Part shown: positions 52,588 to 62,265 of the stretch, in pieces | Position numbering within the stretch: the first letter of the stretch is position 1 | Layout: every line of letters starts with the position of its first letter | NCBI GenBank assembly: GCA_019057385.1 | Contig: JAHQJS010000006.1 | Coordinates: forward strand, 827,038-891,037 | DNA: 64,000 bases | Direction of reading: 5' to 3' | From: Candidatus Borrarchaeum weybense | GTDB lineage: Archaea; Asgardarchaeota; Sifarchaeia; Borrarchaeales; Borrarchaeaceae | Position numbers and translations under genes: made by a program | Notes under the pieces: generated by a model | Databases searched by the model: none | Told to the model about the DNA's origin: nothing | The model's input: the letters and a program-made list of their open reading frames with translations, nothing else

Positions 52588-53187
52588 TTGGCCAATTTAT
52601 TTACCGAAAAATGGATCAAGACTTTTATTCCTTATGGGGTTGCTTTACTCCGAGCATTTTTCGCCCCTTTTCTTTTTTATACGTTTATCAACGATTTGAG
52701 AATATGGACAATCATCCTCTTTTTCTTTGCATGTTTCACTGACTATTTTGATGGATATCTTGTAAGAAAACTAGATATAATTTCTCCTTCATCCCTTGAA
52801 TCCTACCTCGATGCCACAGCCGATTTTATTATTATCTTTACAATGTTCTTTGCTTTCATGCTGAAGCAAATATATCCCTATTGGATATTAATCATTATTG
52901 GCGTTTTCTTCCTGCAATTCGTAATTACCTCAGGGCTTAAAAGTCCCGTTTACGATCCAGTCGGAAAATATACTGGATTATTTTTCTTTGTCGTCATTAT
53001 TATTACGTTGCTTTTCCCTCAACCTATCGTCTATAACGTCTTATTAATTTGCATAATTGGATTCACTGCGATATCGGTGTTAAGCCGTTCTGTGTACCTT
53101 ATAACACACAAGAAGGACGAACCTTTTATAGATAAATCTCCAAGCGATCTGTTGGCACGGATCTTGGTAGTTAATTTAAATACTTAG
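52588..53187 (+). CDS. CDP-alcohol phosphatidyltransferase family membrane enzyme
   Basis: 199 residues, about six helices. The family motif D-x2-D-G-x2-A-R-x8-G-x3-D-x3-D appears as DYFDGYLVRKLDIISPSSLE then SYLDATADF: all aspartates and the Arg are present, but Val replaces Ala and the glycine position is not Gly. Such enzymes move a phospho-group from a CDP-lipid to an alcohol such as glycerol, inositol or serine in polar lipid synthesis; the acceptor is unknown. TTG 52588 follows AGGAG. Confidence 0.78.
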   Translation: MANLFTEKWIKTFIPYGVALLRAFFAPFLFYTFINDLRIWTIILFFFACFTDYFDGYLVRKLDIISPSSLESYLDATADFIIIFTMFFAFMLKQIYPYWILIIIGVFFLQFVITSGLKSPVYDPVGKYTGLFFFVVIIITLLFPQPIVYNVLLICIIGFTAISVLSRSVYLITHKKDEPFIDKSPSDLLARILVVNLNT

Positions 53188-53244
53188 TTTTGCTATAAAT
53201 GGTTCTTAAGATTTTTAAAATTAGAAATTGGAGGAGGCGAGTTC

Positions 53245-53823
53245 ATGCCTACATTCATCTGTTTAATGAACTACACAGAACAAGGAATTAGAACAATTAA
53301 AGACTCCCCTAAACGAATTGAAGAAGGTATCAAACTTTTTGAGGATATGGGAGGTAAGTTAGTTGCTATTTATTCAACTCAGGGCGAATATGACTTGATT
53401 GCTGTCGGTGAAGCGCCCAGTGATGAGATCGCTACGACTTTCACTTTAAGACTTGCATCCTTGGGAAACATAAGGACAACGACATTAAAGGCGTTTACCG
53501 TACAATCCTCTATGAAGGACGACCCTGCTATGCCGACTTTTGTACTCTTCATGAAATTCACTGATATGGGCATTAGGAGGGTTAAGGACTCCCCTGGGCG
53601 AATTGAGGAAGCAATTCAAGGCTGGGACGCTTTAGGGGGAAAGTTAATAGGCCTATATACGGTCTTGGGGGATATCGACTTAATGGCAATCGGTGATGCT
53701 CCTAATGATGAAGCCGTTATAAATTTCATTCTGAAGCTAGGTTCGGTTGGAAACGTAAGAACAAAAACATTCAGGGTGTTTACAAAGGAAGAATTTACAG
53801 AAATGGTTAATAAGTTGCCTTAA
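53245..53823 (+). CDS. Tandem GYD-domain protein
   Basis: 192 residues made of two GYD (PF08734) domains in direct repeat: MPTFICLMNYTEQGIRTIKD ... GEYDLIAVGEAP and MPTFVLFMKFTDMGIRRVKD ... GDIDLMAIGDAP, each about 95 residues. The family is usually one domain and has the ferredoxin-like dimer fold, so this is an internal duplication fused into one chain. Function unknown. ATG 53245 follows GGAGGAGGCGAG. Confidence 0.85.
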   Translation: MPTFICLMNYTEQGIRTIKDSPKRIEEGIKLFEDMGGKLVAIYSTQGEYDLIAVGEAPSDEIATTFTLRLASLGNIRTTTLKAFTVQSSMKDDPAMPTFVLFMKFTDMGIRRVKDSPGRIEEAIQGWDALGGKLIGLYTVLGDIDLMAIGDAPNDEAVINFILKLGSVGNVRTKTFRVFTKEEFTEMVNKLP

Positions 53824-54004
53824 TCTTATCGGCGATAACAACAGATGCATTTGAAATTGACTCTTTTTTCTTTTTTCTTGTATAGTTGGCTTAAGTTTTA
53901 TCTTTGTGTCTAAAAAGTTCAAGAAGCATATTTTTTTAAGCAACATAGGCATATAATTACGTTTCATTATTTATAGAAAAGGAATTAAAAAGGGGTACAA
54001 GCTG

Positions 54005-54766
54005 ATGGAGAAAGGGGACTTTGTAGTAGAAACAGTTGATCTGAATAAGGAGTTCCATCTAGGTGATATTATAGTCCCTGCTCTACGGGGTATTAATTTC
54101 CAAGTGAAAAAGGGTGAATTTGTAGTCATCATGGGACCATCAGGAAGTGGAAAATCAACTCTACTAAACATGATAGGTGGTCTAGATAACCCTACAGCAG
54201 GAAAGGTCTACATTAATGGGCAGGACATTTCACAAATGTCGGATGCAGCCTTAACTGATCTTAGAGCTCGAGAAATTGGATTTGTTTTTCAATTTTATAA
54301 CCTTGTTCCCGTACTGACGGCTTTAGAAAACGTGGAGTTACCTTTAATGGTAACGGGTGTTCCTGATAAAGAAAGCAGAAAACGCGCTACAGAACTTCTA
54401 GGATTAGTTGGACTTGGGGATCGCCTTCATCATAGACCTGATGAGCTCAGTGGTGGGCAGCGCCAACGTGTTTCTATAGCGCGTGCGATTGCAAATGATC
54501 CCGCAATCGTTCTAGCGGATGAGCCGACGGGGGATGTCGACACGAAGACCGGAGATGAAATTTTGGATTTGATGCATGACTTGAATAGAAATTTGGGGAC
54601 CACCCTAATTGTCATCACACATGATCCAGCAGTTGCAGAGCACTGCGACAGGCTTGTTCGGATAGTCGATGGACAAATAGCCACAGATAGGGCAACAGCA
54701 CGTAAATTACTTGAAATTAGTGATGAAGAACGACAGGTATTTGAAGAACTTACTGGAATTAAGTGA
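54005..54766 (+). CDS. LolD/MacB-type ABC transporter ATPase
   Basis: 253 residues. Walker A GPSGSGKST, Q-loop VFQFYNLVPVLTALENVELP, signature LSGGQRQRVSIARAI, Walker B VLADEPTGDVDT, switch VITHDP. The C-terminal extension beyond residue 225 (ATDRATARKLLEISDEERQV) is longer than in LolD. It is paired with the FtsX-like permease 46 bp downstream, and closely related to the orphan ATPase at 38769. Confidence 0.92.
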   Translation: MEKGDFVVETVDLNKEFHLGDIIVPALRGINFQVKKGEFVVIMGPSGSGKSTLLNMIGGLDNPTAGKVYINGQDISQMSDAALTDLRAREIGFVFQFYNLVPVLTALENVELPLMVTGVPDKESRKRATELLGLVGLGDRLHHRPDELSGGQRQRVSIARAIANDPAIVLADEPTGDVDTKTGDEILDLMHDLNRNLGTTLIVITHDPAVAEHCDRLVRIVDGQIATDRATARKLLEISDEERQVFEELTGIK

Positions 54767-54811
54767 ATATAGATATATATTCAATTAAATCAACCCTGTG
54801 AGGGGATTATT

Positions 54812-57787
54812 ATGCAACTAGGGATGTTAGCTGCCAACTTGGTTGTTGTAGTCATTCCTGTAATCATTGGTATCATAGCCATTCTTCTTTGGAAAGATAA
54901 GCGCTTAGTTAAAATGGCACTTCGCAACCTAGGACGAAGGAAGACTCGCAACTTTCTCACCGTGGTTGGAGTAATGGCTTCAGTCAGTCTATACGTAGCA
55001 TTTAACATAGCTAGTGATAACACGTATCAGGTTTTTTATAACGTAGTTGAACTGCTGGGAGGCAAAGTAGATTTCGAAGTCAGTCGAGTTGATGGTGAAC
55101 CTTTTGATGAAGACCTCCTCGATGACATTTTGCAGGTAGAGGGGGTGAAAGCAGCAGCCCCTCGGATACAGCGCTACAGTGTGATCTATATCAAAGCTGA
55201 TGGAAACTCAACTACGGCAGTTATAGTTGGAATAGATCCACAGTATGACAACGAGTTCGGAGAGATATTTGATTATAACACCAGCGACCCCATCAATACT
55301 AGTGAAGTCCTTTCGGGAAAGGTAGCCATAGTGAGCGAATCACTGATGGATGGCATTACGTGGCAAGAAGAAGTTGATGATGGCGAGGATGATGAGTTTG
55401 AAATCGTCAATGCCACCGTTGGAGATAGCATGATGATCAAGTATCGAGGCGAAGGAGTAGGAAAAAGGGAGCGTTGGAAGATCGCCGCTTTTGCGGAAGT
55501 GACTGGCAAAACTCGACAGGTGGGTTTTGGGTCATGCGTCTTTATTACATTAGATAGCGCCCAAAAGTTCTTTCCAAAGTGTAAAGGCAAAGTTGATCAG
55601 ATCGTAGTGGAAATGGATCCTGCGTACGCAGATGAATGGCAAGATGTAAGGCAAAGGATCCAAGAAGTGGTAGATGACGAAAAATGTACGGTATTTGCGC
55701 CGAAACAAAGCATTTTGGAACAAAACGAGGCATCTTTATCGGGTATGAACGCAGGTCTTCTTTTTGCAGGAGCAACAACTTTACTAGCAATGATATTTTT
55801 GATCTTTAATGCCATTAACATGACGATTAGCGAAAGACGATATGAAATCGGGGTACTTAGGAGCATAGGATTCAAAAAACGACATATCTTTCGATTATTT
55901 CTGTACGAAGTACTGATATTAGGTATAACTGGAAGTGCGAGTGGTGTGTTCCTTGGCATAGGGATATCCCAGGGGTTACTTTGGTATTTTAAACAGCTCT
56001 TTAACGTACCAATCGAATTCGCTGCCAAAGAAGTCGCAACCCTCCCTGTTGACCCAGGCGATCTACGAGATGGCTTTTTTATTGGTGTCATCTTTACATT
56101 CCTAGGCGGATTATATCCGCTGTTAGCTGTCTCTGCGATGCCAATTATGGGCGCGCTAAGGCCAGAAGCCCGTCAAACTGAAAAAATTAAGTTGAGACAT
56201 CGGCTTCGATGGATCGCTGGAGGCAGCATACTCCTCGTTGTTGGGGTGGGCCTTATATTCGCTTCATCATTTGTTCTGGGGCTTCAAGATACCTTTCTTA
56301 TTGGTATATTCCTGTTAATGACAGCTACTGGTCTAGTCCTTATCATGGGTGGCTTAAAACGTAAATATCTTACGATTTCAGCTGGAGTTATATTCCTAGG
56401 AATCGGTCTTTTTGATGTGCTCTTTGTAGAATCATTTTTTTCGAGCTATATCTTAATGGTAGGATCGATTATCTTTACTGCGGGCATTTTAAGAGGAATT
56501 GGTGGATTCTTTAATTTCATTACCAAACAGATTCCAGGTTTCAAGTATGTGGGTTCGCTTGCAAGTAAAAACATAGCTCGAAAGCCCACAAGGAGCACAC
56601 TAACCTTTGGCATTTTTACGATCTGTTTAGCGCTTGTGATTTCGGTCGCATCAATTATGATCGCTATCGAAACAGGAATTCTACAATGGGTTGACGACAA
56701 TCTTGAGGAAGATATGTGGATCACCACATCTGTGGGGGCTCCTCTCGGCCTAAGCGGGAACATTACACGAAATATAGAAGGAATACATTGGATGAATACG
56801 AGTGATGAAGGGATGCGACCCGCTTGCACTGCCCAAGTATACGCAGGGGCTCGTTTCGAACTTTGGGATGAAGATTTTGATTCATTACTAATAGGTATCA
56901 ACAGCACGGAGTATTTTGCCGTGAATGAAAATACTATGCAACATAAAATTCTGGAACCAAACATTACTGATACCTACAAACTCTTCAAGCGTCTAAAGAG
57001 TACACATGAAAATAGTTGCATTATAAGCGATAGACTAGCTGAAGAACTCCACATAAGAGTAGGCCAGAAAACACCGGTTGGTATATGGTCTCATGGAAAT
57101 TTTACAGAGTTTAAAGTAGTAGGAATCATGCACAACGACATCATTGGCTACCCGCAACCTGGATATTTCTGTCTAATTGACATCGACAAATTCCTCGACT
57201 TCGGGTTTGATGAAACAGCATACCATTTCTCAATGAAACTTGATAGATATTATCCAAATGGCACAGAGGTAGACCCGCAAGTTGTGGCAGACCAGATTGA
57301 CGAACGATGGGGCGATGAATATAAACTAAGCTTCTCGTTCAAAGAAGGTGTCAAAGATGACGTTCGCGAACAAGTACAACAAATCGGGACCTTCTTTAAT
57401 ATCATCACATATTCTAGCATTATCGTTGGTTTATTAGTTTTAGTAACAACGATGATAAAAATTGTAAGCGAACGACGTCGGGAAATTGGCTTACTCCGTA
57501 CAATAGGCATAAAAAAAGTAAAAGTGATGCAACTCATCCTTTTTGAGTCGATATTCCTTGCTCTTATAGGTCTCTTTCTAGGTATTTTAGATGGTTACAT
57601 CTTAGGGTACACATTCGTTCAGGCTATGGGTAGCGTTGGTTTTGGATCCATGGAGTTTGTTATGCCCTGGGTCGCTATTGGCCAAACAGTAGTAGTTGCT
57701 ATCGCTATAGCCGTCATCGGTGCGCTAGTTCCCGCGTGGAATGCTGGTAAGATACCTCCAGCCGAATCATTGAGATATACAGGATAA
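54812..57787 (+). CDS. Large FtsX/MacB-like ABC permease
   Basis: 991 residues with two FtsX cores. The N-terminal anchor is followed by MALRNLGRRKTRNFLTVVGV, an external domain (about 70-300), then three helices near 310-440 (MTISERRYEIGVLRSIGFKK). A middle membrane segment (430-600) leads to SKNIARKPTRSTLTFGIFTI, a second external domain (about 640-850) and a C-terminal core with SERRREIGLLRTIGIKKVKV. Partner ATPase is encoded upstream. Such MacB-like systems act as mechanotransmission machines exporting lipoproteins, peptides or toxins; the cargo is unknown here. Confidence 0.88.
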   Translation: MQLGMLAANLVVVVIPVIIGIIAILLWKDKRLVKMALRNLGRRKTRNFLTVVGVMASVSLYVAFNIASDNTYQVFYNVVELLGGKVDFEVSRVDGEPFDEDLLDDILQVEGVKAAAPRIQRYSVIYIKADGNSTTAVIVGIDPQYDNEFGEIFDYNTSDPINTSEVLSGKVAIVSESLMDGITWQEEVDDGEDDEFEIVNATVGDSMMIKYRGEGVGKRERWKIAAFAEVTGKTRQVGFGSCVFITLDSAQKFFPKCKGKVDQIVVEMDPAYADEWQDVRQRIQEVVDDEKCTVFAPKQSILEQNEASLSGMNAGLLFAGATTLLAMIFLIFNAINMTISERRYEIGVLRSIGFKKRHIFRLFLYEVLILGITGSASGVFLGIGISQGLLWYFKQLFNVPIEFAAKEVATLPVDPGDLRDGFFIGVIFTFLGGLYPLLAVSAMPIMGALRPEARQTEKIKLRHRLRWIAGGSILLVVGVGLIFASSFVLGLQDTFLIGIFLLMTATGLVLIMGGLKRKYLTISAGVIFLGIGLFDVLFVESFFSSYILMVGSIIFTAGILRGIGGFFNFITKQIPGFKYVGSLASKNIARKPTRSTLTFGIFTICLALVISVASIMIAIETGILQWVDDNLEEDMWITTSVGAPLGLSGNITRNIEGIHWMNTSDEGMRPACTAQVYAGARFELWDEDFDSLLIGINSTEYFAVNENTMQHKILEPNITDTYKLFKRLKSTHENSCIISDRLAEELHIRVGQKTPVGIWSHGNFTEFKVVGIMHNDIIGYPQPGYFCLIDIDKFLDFGFDETAYHFSMKLDRYYPNGTEVDPQVVADQIDERWGDEYKLSFSFKEGVKDDVREQVQQIGTFFNIITYSSIIVGLLVLVTTMIKIVSERRREIGLLRTIGIKKVKVMQLILFESIFLALIGLFLGILDGYILGYTFVQAMGSVGFGSMEFVMPWVAIGQTVVVAIAIAVIGALVPAWNAGKIPPAESLRYTG

Positions 57788-57922
57788 ATTAAGTGATATC
57801 TCCTGCCTCATCTCTTTTTTCTGATAATTATAGGCAAAGTCATACGTCAGCAATCAACAAAGAAGTTAAACATAGACGGCATCAATACATAAACTGGTTA
57901 AAAATAGGAGATTGAGGCAGGT

Positions 57923-58834
57923 CTAACAGAAACTTACGGCGTCTACATTGCATGTACGAAGGCATCTTCCACAGAGATAGCATTCACCATAACTTTCAAT
58001 TATTTCTCCTGTCGGGCATTTCATATCGCAAAGTCCGCATTCCGTACATAAATCTCCTTTCTCCAATTTAAATCTGGAGAATTTCGCTACAGGTGCAGCA
58101 ATAGCACCATAAGGGCAAAATAGCCTACAGAAAGGTCTGTATACAAAAATTGAAGCTACAAAAAAAGCACTTATGATGAACACGCCAGGAATTACAATTT
58201 CCAATCTCCAAAACTGATATGGCGCTATTATATTGATCAGATCAATATTAAAGGCGAGAATTAAGCCAATGATCAAACCTAATACCCCTAGTCTTATCCA
58301 GAAGGTGATTTTTGTTGGCACGATCAGTTTATTTTTTCCTTTTTTGCCTGTAGGGACGTCATAGAGAAGTTCTTGAAGTGCCCCTACTGGACATCCATAT
58401 CCACATACTGCACGACCGATAATAAAAGTGAGACCAAGTGTTAAGATGAGTGCTACTACTGTCAGGGTTAAAGAATATCTTGCTACATGACCTGCTCCTA
58501 CCTCTCCCGCAGCAGCCCTTATGCCCTCTGCTCCAAATAATTTCGGGATCAATGTGATTAGATGTCCACCCTGAAGAAAGAAAAACGCCAGAACAGTTAC
58601 ACTTAGCAATATAATTCGCAAGCGGTTGTTGAATTTTGTCTTGACCATTGCTACAATAGCTAAAATTGAGAATCCTACGACATACGTAAAACTGGTTATG
58701 AACTCAACAAGGCTAACTTCACCTTGACTTCTACGCCCCACTCCGTTGCTGAGTCCTTTGAATGTTTTCTTTATTATTTCAGAATACTTCAAGTTCCTGA
58801 TTTTGAATAATTTCTGCATTGTTTTCTCTCTCAC
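57923..58834 (-). CDS. NapH-like membrane polyferredoxin
   Basis: 303 residues. Four or five membrane helices, with CGYGCPVGALQEL and CRLFCPYGAIAAPV in cytosolic loops, and a C-terminal pair of [4Fe-4S] clusters: CTECGLCDMKCP and CYLCGRCLRTCNVDA. This is the NapH/RdxA-like electron-transfer family, passing electrons between quinone or membrane donors and soluble carriers. It is monocistronic here, with no nitrate reductase genes in view. Confidence 0.82.
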   Translation of the reverse strand: MREKTMQKLFKIRNLKYSEIIKKTFKGLSNGVGRRSQGEVSLVEFITSFTYVVGFSILAIVAMVKTKFNNRLRIILLSVTVLAFFFLQGGHLITLIPKLFGAEGIRAAAGEVGAGHVARYSLTLTVVALILTLGLTFIIGRAVCGYGCPVGALQELLYDVPTGKKGKNKLIVPTKITFWIRLGVLGLIIGLILAFNIDLINIIAPYQFWRLEIVIPGVFIISAFFVASIFVYRPFCRLFCPYGAIAAPVAKFSRFKLEKGDLCTECGLCDMKCPTGEIIESYGECYLCGRCLRTCNVDAVSFC

Positions 58835-58981
58835 AGTTTTCTAAGTTTGTTGTGAAAAAATTTTCATTAATTTCTTAGAAGTTAATTCACTTTTTCTTTT
58901 AAATTATGATTCATGCAAAATTAAAGCACAGAATCTTGAATAAAACAGCTACTAAGACAGTAACCACCAGAAAAGTGATAA

Positions 58982-59545
58982 TCAAAAGAATTCGTACAAA
59001 ACATCTTCTTTCAAGTTCATCAATACTTCTGCATTAATAGATTCTACATTAACACGCTGTGTCTTCTTGATTTCTATTTCCTCAGAGTCTAATCCACCAT
59101 TGTACCAATGTATCAGAATTCCTACACGAAAGGTTAGTCCAGTATCAAGAAGTTCGCGTAAGAAGTTAATCCATCGGGTTGCTTGTTGATTTCGGAAATC
59201 AGGCCAGTATTTGTCCTTTTTCTGTTTTTTCGCTCTTTCTTTGAGCATTTTTTCTGTGATCCAATTATTAATTTTTTCCTTGCTCCATCCCTTTTTTCTT
59301 AACTTCTTGACTTTCTTAGAATCAACTAAGGCTTCGTGCTTTTGACTGATATCTAAAGAACCTAACACGGTGTCACAATCACAATACCCTTGAGTCGGTC
59401 TAAAATACAATTCCCCAAATGGTAACTGAGATTTAACGTTCTCGTTGTTTACAGGGCTTAAAGTCATTTCATAATTATCAAAAATAGGTACAAGTGTATC
59501 TATTTTCGTTCCTTTCGGCAAAGTTGCTGTGATGTAGTAGCACAT
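58982..59545 (-). CDS. Uncharacterised conserved-looking protein, 187 residues
   Basis: Soluble protein beginning MCYYITATLPKGTKIDTLVP, with FGELYFRPTQGYCDCDTVLG, then a charged lysine-rich helix (KKLRKKGWSKEKINNWITEK). The cysteine trio CYY and CDCD could bind a metal. I recall similar MCYY(I/F)TATLP-type proteins in bacteria and archaea without a known role. Monocistronic. Confidence 0.6.
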   Translation of the reverse strand: MCYYITATLPKGTKIDTLVPIFDNYEMTLSPVNNENVKSQLPFGELYFRPTQGYCDCDTVLGSLDISQKHEALVDSKKVKKLRKKGWSKEKINNWITEKMLKERAKKQKKDKYWPDFRNQQATRWINFLRELLDTGLTFRVGILIHWYNGGLDSEEIEIKKTQRVNVESINAEVLMNLKEDVLYEFF

Positions 59546-59637
59546 GACACGAACACTTTTTAGGTCGTTGAAAAACTTATTTAGAATGAATGTGAAAGCA
59601 GGATAAATAACTTTCTAGCTGCAAAATTTTCATACAG

Positions 59638-60837
59638 ATGAAGAAAATGGCAAAGTCAAGATTTCGCTGGGTTGTGCTAGGTCTTTCGTGGTTTAGCTGG
59701 TTGTTACTAGGCATTGCCCTCTTGAGCTTAGGGGTGATGTTAGTAAAGTTGGTTCCTCAATTTGGTTTAACTGGGGTACAAGCTGGAGCGCTCATGGCGG
59801 TTTCTGCAATTCCAGCTATTGTTTTTGCCATTCCTATTGGATCACTAGCCGATCGATATGGTGGAAGAAGGTTAGGTGCGCTTGGCTTGCTTATGTTGAT
59901 GGTGGGATTAATTCTAATAGCTATCGCCGAAGTTTTTTTGGTGCTGATCGTAGCGAGATTGGCGATAGGTATTGGCGCTGCGTTATGTGGTACACCATTG
60001 CAGCAATGGATAACGAAATGGTTTCCTTCAACTGAATTGGGTTTTGCCTTAGGTTTCTTGTCCTCGGGGTATGGCATCGGGAGTATAATAGGTATTTTCA
60101 CAATGGGTTACATTCTAGAAACCTTGGATCTATTTTTAGTCACCGTAGTTTTGGGTATAGTTTGTCTTATTTGTATGTTTCTTTTTCTTCTAGCCCGTCA
60201 AGAACATCCTTTAGCCATAGTAAAAGAAAATGGAACCTCTGAAACCTCACTATCTCTTCGCATGATATTAAAAGTCTTTAGAACTGTTGAATTATGGAAA
60301 CTCGGTATAGCCGGATTCGCTATCACTGGAATAATGTCAGCGTATGCAACATTTGCCCCGATTACATTCGTTGTGCAGCTCCAAATGGATATTGTTACAG
60401 CCTCTGCTACCGCTGGAATAGCTGCAATCCTTGGCACTCCCTTTATTTTCGCAGGGGGCTGGTTGTCTGACAAATTGAAACCTCGATTCGGAAGAAAAAC
60501 ATTAGTTTTTGTAGCAACACTAATATGCGCTTTCGCTTTCTATTTAATTGGAGTCGCAACTGTATTTTTCATAGCATTGATAGGGATATGCCTTATAGGC
60601 ATTTTTAATTGGATTTCAAGTGCTGCTCTTTCTGCAGCTTGTACTGAATCAACTGAATCAGCTACGGTAGGTTGTGCGCTCGGCTTTCTTGCAGCCATAT
60701 GCTCTATAGGATCATTGATTCTGCCTCTTACAATGGGTCTTGTATTTGATACGACCGGCTCTTGGGCTTTAACGTGGACAGTTCCAGCGATAGTAGCATT
60801 TATTGGCGCAATAGTAGTCTTGTTTAGTAAAAACTGA
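59638..60837 (+). CDS. MFS transporter (NarK/CynX-like), tandem copy 1
   Basis: 399 residues, 12 helices. It starts KKMAKSRFRWVVLGLSWFSW, with helix-2/3 motif GSLADRYGGRRLGALGLLML and the helix-8/9 motif GGWLSDKLKPRFGRKTLVFV. The anion/H+ symporter-like NarK or cyanate (CynX/NimT) groups are the nearest types; the substrate is unknown. ATG 59638 or 59647. First of three close paralogues in the same direction. Confidence 0.83.
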   Translation: MKKMAKSRFRWVVLGLSWFSWLLLGIALLSLGVMLVKLVPQFGLTGVQAGALMAVSAIPAIVFAIPIGSLADRYGGRRLGALGLLMLMVGLILIAIAEVFLVLIVARLAIGIGAALCGTPLQQWITKWFPSTELGFALGFLSSGYGIGSIIGIFTMGYILETLDLFLVTVVLGIVCLICMFLFLLARQEHPLAIVKENGTSETSLSLRMILKVFRTVELWKLGIAGFAITGIMSAYATFAPITFVVQLQMDIVTASATAGIAAILGTPFIFAGGWLSDKLKPRFGRKTLVFVATLICAFAFYLIGVATVFFIALIGICLIGIFNWISSAALSAACTESTESATVGCALGFLAAICSIGSLILPLTMGLVFDTTGSWALTWTVPAIVAFIGAIVVLFSKN

Positions 60838-60974
60838 ATAGCATAGCGTTCGTTTATTTTAAAATTTATTTCCTGACTTGAAAAAACGTGTTCCCAGTAG
60901 GATAAGTTTTAAAACCAGTATCCATGTGTTCAATTCGCCATATGCTGATTAAGAGGCTAGGGGAAATTTCAGAA

Positions 60975-62165
60975 ATGGAAAAATTAAGATTTCGCTGGGT
61001 CGTATTGAGTCTTGCATGGCTCTCGTGGCTACTGGTTGGTACTGCCGTATTAAGTATAGGAACTATGTTAACTATCCTAATTCCACAATTTGGATTGACA
61101 GGAGTGCAGGCAGGCAGCTTGATGGCAGTTGTTTGGATTGCTGGCATCATATTAGCGATTCCTATTGGCGTTCTGATTGATCGATATGGTGGAAGAAAAC
61201 TAGGCGCACTTGGCATGCTCACGTTAACAATAGGGCTACTTCTATTTGCGTATGCAGATTCTTTTGAGTTGTTAGTTATATCAAGGGCAATCATAGGTAT
61301 AGCTATTATCACTGGAACAACGCCACCACAGGTTTGGATGGCAAAATGGTTTTCTAATGATGAAATAGGCTTTGCGCAAGGCTTCTTAACATCTGGATAC
61401 GCTAGTTCGGGCATCGTAGGTGTATTCGCTATGGGGTGGATTTTACAAACAATTGGTATCTACATGACGGTTATGATTCTAGGTATACTAAGTCTTGTAT
61501 TAATGACTGTTTTTCTTCTAGCTCGTAGGGACTTCCCAACAGCACTAACAGAAACGGTATCCAATAAAAACTCTATGTCCCCTTCTGAAGCTGTTTCACA
61601 AGCCTTTCGAAATGTCGAATTATGGTTGATTACAATAGCGTGGTTATTTATTGTAGGGATCTCTACAGCCTACGCGACATTTGCCCCCATTACTTTTATA
61701 GCATTATTAAATCTGGATATAGTTACAGCGGCAGCCACGGCTGGTATAGTTCAGATTGTTGCAGTTCCCTCATTGATAATAGGAGGAATACTTACTGATA
61801 AATGGAAGGCTCGTGGCCGAAAAATAATGATTTGGATCCCCACGTTGATCTGTGCTCCCGCTTTCTATCTGATTGGCATATCAACCGTATTTGCAAGCGT
61901 TTTAATTGGAGTTGTGCTCATTGGTATATTCAACTGGGTTTCGAGTGCCGCAGCTTATGCTGCTGGTGCTGAATCCGTAGATTCTGAAGCTATGGTAGGT
62001 TGTGCCTTCGGATTTTTGGCGTTTGGGTCAGCCCTTGGATCATTTATCTTGCCCTTGCTAATGGGTTTTGTATTCGATACCACTGGCTCGTGGTTATTTG
62101 TTTGGGCAGTTCCAGCTGTAATAGCTTTATTTGGAGCAATAGTAGCCTTTTTGATCAAAAAATAA
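60975..62165 (+). CDS. MFS transporter, tandem copy 2
   Basis: About 396 residues from ATG 60975 (MEKLRFRWVVLSLAWLSWLL), which matches the starts of the other two copies and follows AGGGGAA; the frame is open from 60924. Conserved loops GVLIDRYGGRKLGALGMLTL and GGILTDKWKARGRKIMIW. Same family as copies 1 and 3. Confidence 0.83.
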   Translation: MEKLRFRWVVLSLAWLSWLLVGTAVLSIGTMLTILIPQFGLTGVQAGSLMAVVWIAGIILAIPIGVLIDRYGGRKLGALGMLTLTIGLLLFAYADSFELLVISRAIIGIAIITGTTPPQVWMAKWFSNDEIGFAQGFLTSGYASSGIVGVFAMGWILQTIGIYMTVMILGILSLVLMTVFLLARRDFPTALTETVSNKNSMSPSEAVSQAFRNVELWLITIAWLFIVGISTAYATFAPITFIALLNLDIVTAAATAGIVQIVAVPSLIIGGILTDKWKARGRKIMIWIPTLICAPAFYLIGISTVFASVLIGVVLIGIFNWVSSAAAYAAGAESVDSEAMVGCAFGFLAFGSALGSFILPLLMGFVFDTTGSWLFVWAVPAVIALFGAIVAFLIKK

Positions 62166-62199
62166 CTTAATTATCAGTCAATGGTAGTGATTCAAGATT

Positions 62200-62240
62200 G
62201 TGAACTACCTCACGCTAGAGCAATGGGGCTTTCTTGTGTA
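62200..62240 (-). mobile_element. Minimal 41-bp relic of the TnpB-family element, copy F
   Basis: On the minus strand TTAC is followed by TACACAAGAAAGC (left-end sequence) and only about 28 bp later by CTAGCGTGAGGTAGTTCAC (right-end hairpin half, ending TCAC). Both ends are thus joined with almost nothing between. It sits in the promoter/leader of MFS copy 3. Confidence 0.62.
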
Positions 62241-62265
62241 GTAACATGTAAGGTTATGATATGAT

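Noticed and set aside
54005..57787. LolD/FtsX pair as the cell-division FtsEX system
   Set aside because: The permease is 991 residues with two cores and large external domains, fitting MacB-like exporters rather than FtsX of about 300 residues.
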